Assembly (NCBI GenBank): GCA_037952775.1 | Contig: JBANAY010000003.1 | Coordinates: forward strand, 2,108,001 to 2,172,000 | From: Clonostachys chloroleuca | Lineage: Eukaryota > Ascomycota > Sordariomycetes > Hypocreales > Bionectriaceae | DNA length: 64,000 nucleotides | Direction of reading: 5' to 3' | Shown here: piece by piece, positions 1 through 10,735 of the stretch | How positions within the stretch are numbered: position 1 is the stretch's first letter | Layout of the letters: each line of letters starts with the position of its first letter | The notes under the pieces: generated by a model | The model's database searches: none | What the model saw: the letters and a program-made list of their open reading frames with translations, nothing else | What the model was told of the DNA's origin: nothing | Made by a program: the position numbers and the translations under genes

Positions 1-1105
1 CAACCGATTCGCAATACCTGGAATCCATAAAATAATATAAGCTAGGGGGTACCCATTCATGAGCAACATCTTCTTCACGTTGGGCGGTGCTGGCATGTGC
101 GAGGCGTGGTGAGGCCCGCTGACACTTTCCAATGTCGGGAGAGAAACCTCAAAACTGTTACCCGTAAGCGATTTGAATCTCTGAGAAGAGTTGTTTTGTA
201 GGCCATGAAAGCGACCCTGTGAGGTTTCCTGCAATTCGTGCGTGACGGTGATGTCATGGGATACCAAGATATGTTCCGTGTCAGAGCCCAGATTTCCGCC
301 GACTTCACGTGATGGCTGGGTATTCGTGGTCCCGCCAAATGTCCTTAAAGACTTGAACGTCTGCTGGAGTCGGATATAAATGTACGAGTAGATGATGATG
401 GTGGCGAAGAAGATGAAGAGCCGCCATCCATGGGTGAGGCCATACCGGAGATCCACACGGCTTGCCTTGATCCAGCACCAATTTCCGCTCACATACCCAT
501 ACGCATTCAAGCCAAGGGCAACATGACCTAAGCAAGTCAGTCAATCTACTCAAAATCTTTGCGTGAAAGCGTAGCTCAGCTGCTCAAATGATCAAAATCA
601 AACCTACTGGTTATCAAGGCAGGCACCCAGGCTGCCACGCAGACGAGGATTTGGTTGGTGGTCGATATCCTTGCAACAAGATCGCTTTTGACAATCGAAA
701 CAAGGACAATTATGGAAATAATGAGAATGTTGAAATCGATCGTCTGCACACTGAGCTGATTGATGTAGCCGCTCGCAATGCACGCGGCAGACGGGGGAGT
801 AGTATCGCTAAGCGTGTAGCCCAGATATAAGAATATTGCGCCCGAGATGGTGTTTCCCAAACTGTTGATACAATCTGATGATCAAGAAAGTAAGAAGAAT
901 TAGCATCGAGGGTTTCATTCTCGCTGGGTACCACAGAGATTTGGTTACCTGAGATGAGGAGGTTTACGATCAGCGCATGACGGAAATGGCGCCTTGGAGG
1001 ACGAGCGATCTGCAAAACGATAGCTACCGCGCTGGCTAAAAAAGAGAGCAAGGATCCAATGAAGGTCGGTATCGCGATCACATAGTCGATCTTGGTTTCG
1101 GCCAT
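1..1105 (-). CDS. Git3/cAMP-receptor-like G-protein-coupled receptor, 3' end cut by window edge
   Basis: Model is complement(join(<1..527, 608..874, 949..1105)). Exon 1 starts MAETKIDYVIAIP and holds TM1, then the family-typical RHFRHALIVNLLIS entering TM2. Exon 2 gives CINSLGNTISGAIFLYLGY and two more hydrophobic helices. Exon 3 gives HGWRLFIFFATIIIYSYIYIRL, a long polar third cytoplasmic loop (about 90 residues, Ser/Thr/Gln-rich), then NGYPLAYIILWIPGIANRL, the TM6 signature of fungal carbon-sensing Git3 or cAMP-receptor-like GPCRs. Introns have donors GTAACC and GTAGGT and acceptors CAG and TAG, and phases agree (exons 157 and 267 nt). The last helix and tail lie outside the window. Known for the family: plasma-membrane sensing upstream of Galpha/cAMP-PKA. 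The ligand cannot be told from sequence. Confidence 0.82.
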
Positions 1106-2709
1106 TTTGGGGGTAAGCCAGGAGACAAAGCAGCTTGCTTTCACATACCTCTTCATACAACACGGCGAGAAAAAGAAAAAGAAATGCAAAACGGCACGTG
1201 GTCGGGAAAGACCCATACATAAATTGAGTGAGTGTATTGTCGATCTGCGTTACCCCTACATATCAGGTCGGTGGTGTATCTATTATCGGATTAGTTTGAG
1301 CCTCTCCAAGCTTTTGGAGGAAACCATCACTAGTTTGATAACTAGTTGCGGGTCATAGTTATTTGAGAACTCATTGCAAGCACGAGTCTGAAGGCCCATG
1401 GCTGCCAATGACCCACCCTCAAAGCTTGATAAAGACCCACGGGAGGAATCCTTCGTTCTAACACCAATCACGGCTCAGATGCGGTCGTATCAAAAGCTCC
1501 GATGTAACGCTAAGCCGGGAGTTGGCCAAGCACGAACACTCGAGCTATATTAACTAGTGCCAACTTGGCAAAGTCTAGATACGATCAACTAGGGTTGCTG
1601 AAGTTTGGACACTTAGGCGAGGGGGATTCCATTTGAGTATTAAAAGCGCCCTTCTCGGAGTTTGGTGCCAGCGTGGAACTGATAGGGCAGGTGAAGGGTC
1701 CAACATTCCTCCATGCATTGCGTTTCCGATTGGGAGGCTCATGATATTGCTCTCCTGGGTCGCTGTTGCATGAAATGCGCTACTTGTTTCTCTTTTCAGA
1801 AAATCTTAAATATTTTAACGTTTAACATTCTCCGAGAGATATGGAAAGCTTTAGTAACAGCCGTGGCTACCTTAGCAAACGACTGACATAAAACATGGCA
1901 CACCAAAGCTCTTTTCACGTAAGCCACTGACCTCGTTTTCTTATTGATAATATTAATTATAATAGTCAGTTACTTATGAATTATTCTACAATATTGAGCT
2001 CGATACTGTACTTATTATTGATCTATTATTTTGATATTATAGAGATAGTATGTTGAAATTCAACGCTAAAGGTTCTGGGTGTGTCATGCTCTATGTAAGT
2101 CACTTGCTTGGCGCCGGTCCCATGCTATTAGTCCGGTATTTCACTAATATACACCCTCAAAACGAAAGAGATCACCTAGAGGTAAGTTGACGTTTTGGTC
2201 CCTCCTTGGCTTGAGCCTGTGTTGGAACGCCATGCCTCGGAAAATTATCTTGATCCAACCGACGTAACTGGGCTACTATACTACTCTTTAGATTACAAAA
2301 TCCATAGTCTATGTTTAGGATCTCAGGCCGAAGGAAATACATTCAAAGCCTTGCGTACGTAAATCATGAAGGACCCTTGCCCTAATGCGCAACGCGAGAC
2401 TTTGAGCTGCCATTTTCAGGAGGTCAATTCTGAGAAGAGGGGTGGTTCATTTGTAGCGTCGTAGTACTGCTTAAATATACAATTGCTGAGACCCAAGACG
2501 GCGCATGAAGCCGACCTGCTTCCGATTACTGCCGAGGAAGACTGATCACGTGTTCAACGCGGTTTCGGGTGAGCTGACATCACGGATGGGTGGTCGTTGC
2601 TTAGCTTTCGGTCCCCAGACAATCATGAATATCTTGGTAGTCACATTCAACAACACAGCGCCCAGAACAGCGCAGCACCCAATATTCTGTCTCATCACTT
2701 TTGGCCAAA
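1106..2709. other. intergenic region, no gene seen
   Basis: About 1.6 kb between the divergent GPCR and F-box genes, so it should hold both promoters. Short reading frames here have no recognisable domain. An AT-rich patch at about 1930-2060 has few CA/TG dinucleotides and may be a small transposon relic, but no terminal repeats are visible. Confidence 0.5.
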
Positions 2710-4605
2710 ATGGCACTTCAATTCATGCTAAATATGAAGAATTCCCTCCTCGGAATACTGGCTGATATCAACTGGGATGGCTCTACCCCTCGTTTAATCA
2801 AGTATCGAGCCCCGCAGAAGAGGGACGACTCCCAACCTTCATTGAATAGCCTGGGAAATGAACTGATTATCATCATCTTCGACATGGTCTGTACCGAAAG
2901 TCCAAAATCTATGAATAACCTCGCACTGGTTAGTTCGCACTATTACCATGCAGCGCGGTATCATCAGCATCGAGAGATATGCCTCGTTATATCAGAGAGC
3001 AACAAAGAGCGACTTCGAAAGCGGCTTGCATATATCGTGAAAGGTGGACTTTCGTCAGCTATTCGACGCATTAATGTGCGAGGCGACGAGTACGTGGAAA
3101 ACGTCGATGCCGTAGTTCAGCTCCTGCAAAGAACCACTGGGCTAAGGGACCTGGAGTGGCTGAACAACGGCCCTCCCGGTTCGTCAATCGGTGTTCCTGA
3201 GCAGGTCATTGCTGCCCTTCGCCCCAGGAAGATGGTTCGCCTTCATACTAGTCTCGAACAAGAAACAGCCGTGCCTCTTAAGCCGATTCCTAAATTCATT
3301 TCGCCTCTCCAAACAACAGGGAGTGAGAATTTGTATTCGCTTAGGATGTGCTTGACTTTCCATGGAGATGAAAACACCAGCAAGATGAACCAGATTTTGA
3401 AGCGGATACTTTTGTCGAGCCCCAATGTTCGCAAGCTTGCCATTAACCTCGGCCCTCGGAGTCGCGGTTGTATTATACGCCCGTTACGCAGATATTTCGG
3501 CCTTGGGTTTGTGAACGGTGAGCGACCTCCAGCGCTAGAAGAGCTGGAGCTGCATCATTATATTTTTGGGCATGGAAAACAGCCCGGAGATGAAGGGAGA
3601 ATATCTGGAAGTTGTATTGGTTATCCTGGAAAGGGCAGCGAGATGGATTACTGGGTCGAGACATTTGACTGGTCCATATTAAGAAAGCTACAGACCGACA
3701 GCTGGGACTTTGCTTTGAAGTTGGCACCAAAGCTAATTTCGCTTGACGAGGCCTCGTTTGGACAAGAGACGGAACGGAGTAAATTCTCGGAATTTTATAG
3801 GGCGGTTCCCAATGTTCTCAGTACCGTCCGGCTCCCCAAAGTTGCTTCACTTGGGGTGGAGGGAATTGTTGAACACGCTTCTAAACTGAAAATTCTTCAT
3901 GTTCATCAAGAACAGTTACGCTTTTGGGACCAGTTACGCAATTGGGCGGAAGAAACTATCGACGCACCATCCCTGCTTAAAATTCAACAGGAATGCCCTC
4001 TAATTGAGGAGCTGGCGCTTGATATCAAAAGGCAAGATGATTGGCCGTACGATATTCTCGATATCTTGGCAGGGTTCCCGAAACTACGAAGCTTGACAAT
4101 ATGGTTTGAGTTGTTTTCGTATGAGACCGCGGACTTCATTCAGCCCCCTTTGACCTACTCTGCTGTCGAGCAACTTTTCATCTATATCCGTTCGAAGCGC
4201 CCCTTGAGCTTTCCGCCGCTGAAAGAGCTAAAGTTCCAGTGCGGGACCGCAAGTTCAAGGCCGATGAAATCCGTCCTCAACCGATCTGATTGGCCAACAT
4301 CGAGCATCTCTACTTACGTCTGCCAGCCCTCTGAGAGATATGAAGAAGCGGCCGATGGCATGTTCAGGATCACCTGTCTTGAATTAACTGAGGATGAAAA
4401 TGCAGTTTTGGAAAGGATGAGGTACGACGCCGAGGCGGCCCCGGTCGACTTAAGCTCCAGCTTAAGAATCGCGATCCATGGGCCGTATTTAGATGAGCCA
4501 CCCTATGATTTCTCTCCAAGTAGACTAGGCGAGTATCAGAAAAACAAGACCGCAACACCTCTTTTCTTCTTTCCTCGACCTTCTGTTACAGATGGCAATA
4601 GTTAA
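2710..4605 (+). CDS. F-box-like protein with LRR-like C-terminal region
   Basis: Single-exon frame of 631 aa. The ATG at 2710 is preferred: it sits in a good context (A at -3), while the frame extends upstream only to a TTG at 2701. Residues about 45-95 match an F-box-like fold: SLNSLGNELIIIIFDMV, then LALVSSHYYHAARYHQHREI, which parallels the fungal pattern LP.ELl..If..v...L..LalvSk.fy..Ar. The remainder has irregular Leu-rich segments (VRKLAINLG, LEELELHHY, LEELALDIKR, LRSLTIWFE) like the degenerate LRRs of fungal F-box proteins. Known role of the family: substrate receptor of SCF ubiquitin ligase through Skp1. The substrate is unknown. No intron is needed. Confidence 0.7.
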   Translation: MALQFMLNMKNSLLGILADINWDGSTPRLIKYRAPQKRDDSQPSLNSLGNELIIIIFDMVCTESPKSMNNLALVSSHYYHAARYHQHREICLVISESNKERLRKRLAYIVKGGLSSAIRRINVRGDEYVENVDAVVQLLQRTTGLRDLEWLNNGPPGSSIGVPEQVIAALRPRKMVRLHTSLEQETAVPLKPIPKFISPLQTTGSENLYSLRMCLTFHGDENTSKMNQILKRILLSSPNVRKLAINLGPRSRGCIIRPLRRYFGLGFVNGERPPALEELELHHYIFGHGKQPGDEGRISGSCIGYPGKGSEMDYWVETFDWSILRKLQTDSWDFALKLAPKLISLDEASFGQETERSKFSEFYRAVPNVLSTVRLPKVASLGVEGIVEHASKLKILHVHQEQLRFWDQLRNWAEETIDAPSLLKIQQECPLIEELALDIKRQDDWPYDILDILAGFPKLRSLTIWFELFSYETADFIQPPLTYSAVEQLFIYIRSKRPLSFPPLKELKFQCGTASSRPMKSVLNRSDWPTSSISTYVCQPSERYEEAADGMFRITCLELTEDENAVLERMRYDAEAAPVDLSSSLRIAIHGPYLDEPPYDFSPSRLGEYQKNKTATPLFFFPRPSVTDGNS

Positions 4606-5475
4606 AACCCCCGAGTTAAAAATTGGCCAGTTATGAAATTAAATTATCATTGTTAAATTATTCGAATTAATTTTTATTTCATAAATCAAAAGCGTTACAG
4701 TCTTGGATTTTGAACATTATGCTAGGGTAATCTTCTGTGTAGGCAGCACTGGGACGTTTGTTTTCATGACAAAGAATTGCAAGAAAATATGTCATACTGT
4801 GGGACGTCAGATGGAGGTGCTGGGGTTTTTTTCAATGCCCCGAAGATCTTTTGGTAGATTTGTTAGTCCGGAAGGAGGGCTCAGGAGCGAACACGCCTCG
4901 CGTCAAGTCGACGTAGTAGATCTTCAGTTCTCCTCGATATACACTTTATGGAATAGCAGATTCAAAGTCATCCCTGACGGGTGCCACAAATCTCTTTGAA
5001 AACCTGACTGGACAACACTTGTCTGGGGTGTTAGCATTAAAACGCCGTGAAGACCTGGCCAAAGTAGTCGCTGCTCAAAGCTAATCTTGGAAAATGTCTC
5101 TATAGGCCCTGGCTGGCTTTCCTCCCCGAGTCTCAAGAGGACTCGATTAATTTTGGTTTTTTATCCCGATTTATGGATTCTTGGGGCAAGTTAGCGCTTA
5201 CAAATGAATCGAGGTGTCTATTTGAAGAGCCCTAGCAGTGTTATGAGTCTTCGAATAGGTATGATATGAGACTTCAGGATTGCACGGACAAGCTCTAGAA
5301 ATAACTACTACTTCCAATAACTGTACAAGAGAGGCTCAATCACTTGGGTTTGGTTTAATTATCACGGGTTTTCTTTTCCTCATCAATATATCAAATTTCC
5401 TCTGTGCCACTATCTAGCTCACCTCCTCATATTCATCTAGGGCTAAAGAGTCCCAACCAATTTAGGCTAGGATCT
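4606..5475. other. intergenic region, no gene seen
   Basis: Region between the convergent F-box (+) and MFS (-) genes, so it should hold both 3' UTRs. It begins with an AT-rich stretch (4607-4690). No coding segment with family-like sequence is visible. Confidence 0.5.
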
Positions 5476-7336
5476 TTACAAAACGTGTTTGAAGAGCGGG
5501 GACCTATCGCCCATGTCAATCAACTCCTGCTCAGTATAAGTGACCCGTGCCTCTGGCGCAAGCTTTGCCTTTCTCTTGTTCGCAACCTTGTAGCTCCATT
5601 CCAGGAGAAGTGCGACAATGAATCCAGACGCACCAAAAGCTAAGCTGAGGCCAAAGCCCGTGGGGTACTTGGGCTTCTCGGATTCAAGATACATGAAGCT
5701 ACCGACGATACCGCCGACATTTCCGACGCAGTTCATCAATGCGATGCCGATAGCTCTTCGGGAGGCAGGGGCGATGTTGTTACTGTTCCAACTGGCGGCG
5801 GCAGCTTGTAGGGGGAAGAACCCTATGTTGCCAAGCACGATGGAGAAATAAGCCACTCCTCTCTTTGCAGAGAGCTGCCCGTTCAGTGAGAAGAGGACGG
5901 AGTAGGCCGTAGTAACAATGAGCATCGGAGCACAGACGAACGGCATTCTCCAAAAGAACCTGTCGGACAACTTGGCGAAAATCACTGCTGAGATAGCACC
6001 AGCAACATATGGAGGGGCAGATGTCAGTTGGGCATCCGTGTTGTTGAAACCCATAGCCTTAGTGATTGTAGGAAGTGTGAATTTAGTTCCTGATCACAAC
6101 TTAAGGTCAGTTCCGAAAGGCGGAATTTTGGGAAGCAGTTCTCAAGTTGGGGGCAGAAGCTTACCATAAGAAAGAGCAGACTGGCAAACCAGGAAGTAGG
6201 CCTGAACATAAACTCTCCAGTTCGTGACAACCATTTTTAGATCCCGCCAACTGAACTTAGACTCCTCCTGATAGTTTCCTCCCTGCTTGATCAGCATGGA
6301 GAGCTCCAAGTAGCGGATTTCCTCAGGCTCAAGCCAGCGTGTTGATAGGGCCGGCGTATCGATGAGGAGGAAAAAGCATGCAACGCCCATGACTACAGTA
6401 ACGATGCCTTCCAAGAGGAAAATCCAGCGCCACCCCTCATAGCCGCCTACACCGTCCATGTTGGCGATGGCTGCGGCCAGAAGGCCTGAGAATGCCCCTG
6501 ACAGAGCGCTTGCGCAATAAAAGTATGAAACTCGGGCCGACATATCCTTGGGCATGTACCAGTAGGAGCAGAGGTAGATGGCACCAGGAAAAAAACCAGC
6601 CCTGCGGTCATGTTTGTTAGCTAGACCATTTTTTTTTCTGCATTGCTAGGAAGTAAAACTAACTCGAAAATACCGAGAAGCACTCGAGTGGCCATCAAGC
6701 CTCCAAAGTTGCGGACCAGGCCGGTGCAGGTCATAACAATTCCCCAGCAGAGTGTGAGAATCCCAAGATATGTTGATGGGCGCTTGAACTTTTTCAACAA
6801 AATGTTGCTGGGGATCTCAAATATAACATAGGGGACGAAGACTGTGCATCTGTCATGTTAGCCAATGTGGAGCTTCGAAGTGTTCCCAATCCGGTGTTTG
6901 CCATGGAAGGGACCAGGAGACTTTCGGCAGGACTAACAGATAGAGAGAACCGTGTTGTATTGAACTCCAGTCATTCCAAGGTCCTCTACCATCCCTTCAA
7001 TCTTTGCGTTTCCGATGTTGGCTCGATCGATGTGGCAGATCAGGTAAAGCATCGCAAGAACGGGGATGAGCCGCCTATCAATCTGAATAAAGCGTGAAAA
7101 GTTAGTTACAATTGGCATAGATGTTAGGCTGGATGACATTGATAGTTCAGCACCTTTCGGAAAATCTTCTTCCTCTTCTCTTCCGGGTAGTTGATAAAGA
7201 AGTCAGCATCGTCAGGGTCAAGACCAATAACACGGAAGTTTCCGATCTCGATGACCTGAGGTTTATGCTCAACATGAGAACCGTCTTCAATAACAGTCTC
7301 GATGTCTCGCTTCTCGAGAGTCCGCATGTTCGCCAT
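5476..7336 (-). CDS. MFS transporter, anion:cation symporter (allantoate permease-like) family
   Basis: Five exons: complement(join(5476..6089, 6165..6601, 6664..6841, 6938..7082, 7154..7336)), 518 aa, with all intron phases consistent. The ATG at 7336 has a good context and begins MANMRTLEKRD. Family hallmarks in order: RRLIPVLAMLYLICHIDRAN with IGNAKIEG (TM1 and the following loop), FFVPYVIFEIPSNILLKKF, MATRVLLGIFEAGFFPGAIY (TM4 motif), SYWYMPKDMSARVSYFY, WRWIFLLEGIVTVVMG (TM6), then six C-terminal helices starting at LPTITKAMGFNN. About 12 helices in a 518-aa protein is normal for the family. Known substrates include allantoate, nicotinate, pantothenate and other small organic anions; which one applies here cannot be read. 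No catabolic gene adjoins it. The promoter region is bounded upstream by the transposon at 7848. Confidence 0.9.
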
Positions 7337-7845
7337 CTTGGATGATGAAGCCTGGGGCTGGTTGCACCTTGAACACGAGCCTTGGCAGCTAAGAATGAGG
7401 AAGAAGTGCTGGTATAGATTAATGGTTGGGCATCGAGTTAGAGCTGGTAATCGCATCGACGACATTTATCCCATATATATAATTTTGCCAACAGAGAGCC
7501 AAATGCTAACCCCGCACTTGAAAGCGAACGAGGTAGCATCGCTTCGGGATGTAAATTGAGCCAGCCATGACATCGCAACAGGGAGCTAAGGCACATGTTG
7601 CACAGAATGTCACCCTCTGGCGCTGTAGTACGGGATGTATCATGGCAAATACAGACCAGGATACAATCTGCCAGTATCTCCTCCAATCAACTACGCGCTC
7701 TGGTGGGATCAGCGTCGACCACTTCGCCGGATATTAATCCGCCCCCCCTTCTTACCCTGTTATCCTTGAGCTAAGCATATTAAATAAGAAGTCGTCTCTT
7801 GACGGGTTTGCTGATCCTTGGCATCGGCACCGCTACTGCACCCTA
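7337..7845. promoter_or_regulatory. promoter-side region of the MFS gene
   Basis: About 510 bp between the MFS start codon and the TA target duplication of the Fot1/pogo element at 7846. No other gene is visible. The transposon insertion fixes the maximum length of the native proximal promoter. No specific factor site is claimed. Confidence 0.4.
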
Positions 7846-7847
7846 TA

Positions 7848-7891
7848 AGTTGTAACCCTGGTTAATGGAACACCCCCCTCAACAGAACACC
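7848..7891. repeat. left terminal inverted repeat of the Fot1/pogo element
   Basis: Starts AGTTGTAACCCTGG and carries two GAACACC boxes. Differences from the right copy are mostly C/T transitions consistent with RIP. Confidence 0.88.
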
Positions 7892-8818
7892 TTTTTCCCT
7901 ATCCATATTTACAATAACTTCATTTAATTTATATAATAACTTTATTATTTCTTATCTAATTTAATTAATATTTATATTATTAGAATTATAATATAAAACT
8001 ATACAGAGGATATACTTTAATAGGTAATTTTGGCTAATAAGGAGAGCCTAGGCTTATATAAGGCTATAAAGCTCTAGGGAATCCTATTAACTATCTTATA
8101 TTAATATATTAATAGTAGCAAGCTATATAAAGTTATTATAGAAGCCTATTAATACCTCTTAAGGAAGCAGGAGACTAAATTAGCTAGATAGATATAAATT
8201 CAAGATACTCTTAGTAATACTCTATTATATAGCTAGGTTATTATAATAACCTTAACTTTACTCCCTCCGTTAGACCCTCTAATATATCTAGGAAAGTACT
8301 GGATAGAGGGCTTTTTAAAATAGAACCTGGAAATTAAGATATTATAAGGTAAGCGAATTAATCTTCTTTATATTAATAAGGCTATAGCTGACCGGGTTAA
8401 GGATTTCTTTATAATAATAAACTATCCAGCTATTAAATATATCTCTCCGAGAGATTATTAGAATATAGATAAAGCCAGTATTATAGAGGGAGTTAGAGGT
8501 AACAGGCTAGTACTAGGATTATTAAGGAAATAATATACCCTCCTGAAGTAATTAGGATCTTATAATTTAGTAATTACTATTAAATCTATTAATACCCTAG
8601 GTATAGCTCTTCCTCCTCTTATTATCTTTTAAGGGAAATAGATTTAATAGTAGTAGTTTCCTTCTAAACTTAAGCTATATAAGAAGTAGTTTTTTATAGC
8701 TTCTATAATAGGCTGGATAAATAATAAGATTATTCTTATATAGTTTAATCTAATCTTTATCCTATTAATAAAGCCTGAGACTAAGAGACCTAGATTACTT
8801 ATCCTTAATAGCTATAGA

Positions 8819-8917
8819 TGTTATGCCCAAAAGGTGCTCTAACCACCTATGGCAAAAGGCCTGCTGCAGCCTTCTAGTTAGGAGCTACAGCAGTATTAGA
8901 GCCTATATAGCGTAACA
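8819..8917. repeat. LTR of the miniature element, left copy
   Basis: 99 bp, TG...CA ends; differs from the other copy at the end of the repeat (AGCGTAACA against AGCATAACA). Confidence 0.85.
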
Positions 8918-9107
8918 AGTACCCCTCCGCAACAAGAGAGACAGCCCTGCCCTCAGGGCTATAGCGCTCGGCCGCCTTACATCTCAGCGACGAGGACCAC
9001 TGTAGCGGGGGTCTGTTACAGGCTATATAGGGCCTCCAAGGCTCGAAGCCTTGTGGCTAGGCTCTGCAGCAGGTCTCCAGAGGCCCTGACCTAGGCCCCG
9101 TACGCAC

Positions 9108-9155
9108 GGGCTAGTACGGGGATCGAACCCGTAACCAGGCAGAATTACTACCAAC
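9108..9155 (-). other. tRNA-like segment (T-arm/B-box) inside the miniature LTR element
   Basis: On the minus strand the segment contains ACGGGTTCGATCCCCGT, a perfect 5-bp stem and 7-nt loop of a tRNA T-arm whose loop region matches the Pol III B-box GGTTCGATCCC. About 20 nt upstream lies AGTTGGTAG, resembling a D-arm/A-box. No acceptor stem or anticodon arm is present, so it is not a tRNA gene. It may be a Pol III promoter or a captured primer tRNA fragment. Confidence 0.5.
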
Positions 9156-9254
9156 TGTTATGCCCAAAAGGTGCTCTAACCACCTATGGCAAAAGGCCTG
9201 CTGCAGCCTTCTAGTTAGGAGCTACAGCAGTATTAGAGCCTATATAGCATAACA
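9156..9254. repeat. LTR of the miniature element, right copy
   Basis: 99 bp copy of 8819-8917. Near-identity of the two copies implies recent insertion. Confidence 0.85.
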
Positions 9255-10100
9255 ATAGAAGTTATATAACTAATAAATTTATAATTAAATACTTTTAAAA
9301 TAATATATTTCTTCTTTTCTTACTTTTATATTTATTATATATATTATAGCTACTTAATATATTAGTTTTTTTACTAATTAAGAGAGCTTATTATAAGGAG
9401 CTTATAAAGAAGGATATTCTAATTAATTTATTACTAATTAGTAAGATAACTTTCCTTTAGTATTATATAAAGGCTTAATTAATCAGTCTAATAGATATAA
9501 ATATTTACTCGGGCTGGAAGGGGTCCAGCTTATAGCCTATTAATATAGTTAAACCCTTAATAAGCCTATATATAATAAAGCTAGTATTTAGGCCCTTCCA
9601 GCTACCTTTAACTCCTCCCTTAACTCCTCTAAAGACCGGGATAAAGTATAAAGATTATTATAAACCGGATATTTTAATACCTAAGGGCAGTTACTAGGTC
9701 CAGAAGATTATTTATAATTTTATTAATAATAAAGTTATTAATCTACTAATAAGACTACTATTCCGGAAGATTTATAAGGATCTTAATAAATAATAAGTAA
9801 AGATATTACTTAATATAGTAAAAATTATATAATTAGAGAGGCAAAATAAGATACTTAGGCTGAAAAAACAGACTTAATTACTTCCTAATCTGAATAGTAA
9901 GTTCTTAACAGTTAAACAGCTAGCTAAATAAGTAGTATAATATAATATGATCCCGGATAAGATAGAGGTACCAGAGGAATTAGAAAATTATATCTTTAAA
10001 GAGCTCTGCTTCTAGTGGTAAATTGAATAGCTTCTCTTATTAAAATCTATTGAATTAATATTGTTGTATTGATTTTTGAATCTATTGCGATTTTCATCTG

Positions 10101-10144
10101 GGTGTTCCGTTAAGGGGGGTGTTCCGTTGACCAGGGTTACAACT
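10101..10144. repeat. right terminal inverted repeat of the Fot1/pogo element
   Basis: Reverse complement of the left repeat, ending CCAGGGTTACAACT and followed by the TA duplication at 10145-10146. Confidence 0.88.
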
Positions 10145-10146
10145 TA

Positions 10147-10735
10147 GAGGCATACCCGTCGAGATGACCTCCCTACATCCAATCACGTTGGATGTATTTC
10201 GATGAGCTGGCCCCGCCCCCGGCCCCGGAATGCGGGGTGACGAGGCTTGCCCAGCGGAAATGATCCCTCGGTGATCTTTGCGAGTCAGAACAGCATGTTT
10301 GGAGACCATGGATGTCCATGGGGTTGGTCACTTCCCGAGCTCTTTCTAATATAAACGTGTATCAGATAGACCAAGAGATGGAATACCGACCCCTTGGTCT
10401 CGTGTTTCCGTCAACGCGCTTATTTCAATACATTTCCGTGGATATCACTTGTACATGTTCATCGGTGACCGGCTAATAGTTGGCGAACACTGTTTTCTGG
10501 TTAACATACTTGATTCTAGTAGATCATCAACACGTTCATCATATAGTGATGTTCAAATGGCCTTCAAGATAAAAAAATGTTATAGTGGCTTCTCGTTTTC
10601 GCCACACGATAGTTAAAAAATTAAATTAATACTACTATTAGATCGATCTTAAATGATTGTAAAACAGGTAGAACTACTAATCCTGTGAGAGCTTTACCCT
10701 CACCATACTGTATATCGCACACCTAAGGCCAAAAC
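10147..10735. other. intergenic region, no gene seen
   Basis: 3' flank of the WSC gene, partly AT-rich at 10,560-10,700. No supported coding region. Confidence 0.45.

Larger units (their letters stand above)
8819..9254 (-). mobile_element. miniature LTR element (TRIM-like), un-RIPed, nested in the Fot1/pogo transposase
   Basis: Two 99-bp direct repeats (8819-8917 and 9156-9254), starting TGTTATGCCC and ending GTAACA or ATAACA, enclose 238 bp. A 5-bp target duplication ATAGA lies at 8814-8818 and 9255-9259, as made by retroviral-type integrase. The interior has no coding capacity. On the minus strand the sequence next to the 5' LTR reads GTTGGTAG (a TGG-type primer-binding site), and GCGGAGGGG lies before the 3' LTR (polypurine tract). 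It keeps normal CG and CA content, unlike its host, so it arrived after RIP of the host or is too short to be RIPed. Autonomous partner unknown. Confidence 0.85.
8020..10030 (+). pseudogene. Fot1/pogo DDE transposase, destroyed by RIP
   Basis: Reading through stops, segments align with pogo-family transposases: a proline-type P-L-I-I-F segment followed by Q/K-rich residues and a G-W motif (about 8615-8715), then LLILN at about 8795-8810. The latter corresponds to the catalytic LLILD of the DDE domain, with Asp changed to Asn as expected from G-to-A RIP. The frame is interrupted at 8818 by the LTR mini-element and resumes at 9255 with codons for a ..SYITNKFIIKYF segment (His to Tyr by RIP) and then VFLLIKRAYYKEL. 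No intact protein can be made. Confidence 0.75.
7848..10144 (+). mobile_element. Fot1/pogo-type (Tc1/mariner) DNA transposon, RIP-degraded
   Basis: Ends are inverted repeats beginning AGTTGTAACCCTGG, about 44 bp long and matching except for a few transition differences; each contains an internal repeat of GAACACC. The element is flanked by TA (7846-7847 and 10145-10146), the target duplication of Tc1/mariner elements. Length is 2,297 bp, or about 1,856 bp once the nested mini-element is removed, close to the 1.9 kb of Fot1. The interior is AT-rich with scarce CA/TG/CG, the mark of RIP on CpA. The plus-strand transposase remains recognisable through many stops. Confidence 0.88.

Noticed and set aside
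1092..1471. Small frames upstream of the GPCR start on both strands.
   Set aside because: The GPCR ATG at 1105 has a coherent TM1 directly after it, and the other frames carry nothing recognisable.
9108..9155. tRNA gene on the minus strand.
   Set aside because: Only the T-arm and an A-box-like segment exist; there is no acceptor stem or anticodon arm.
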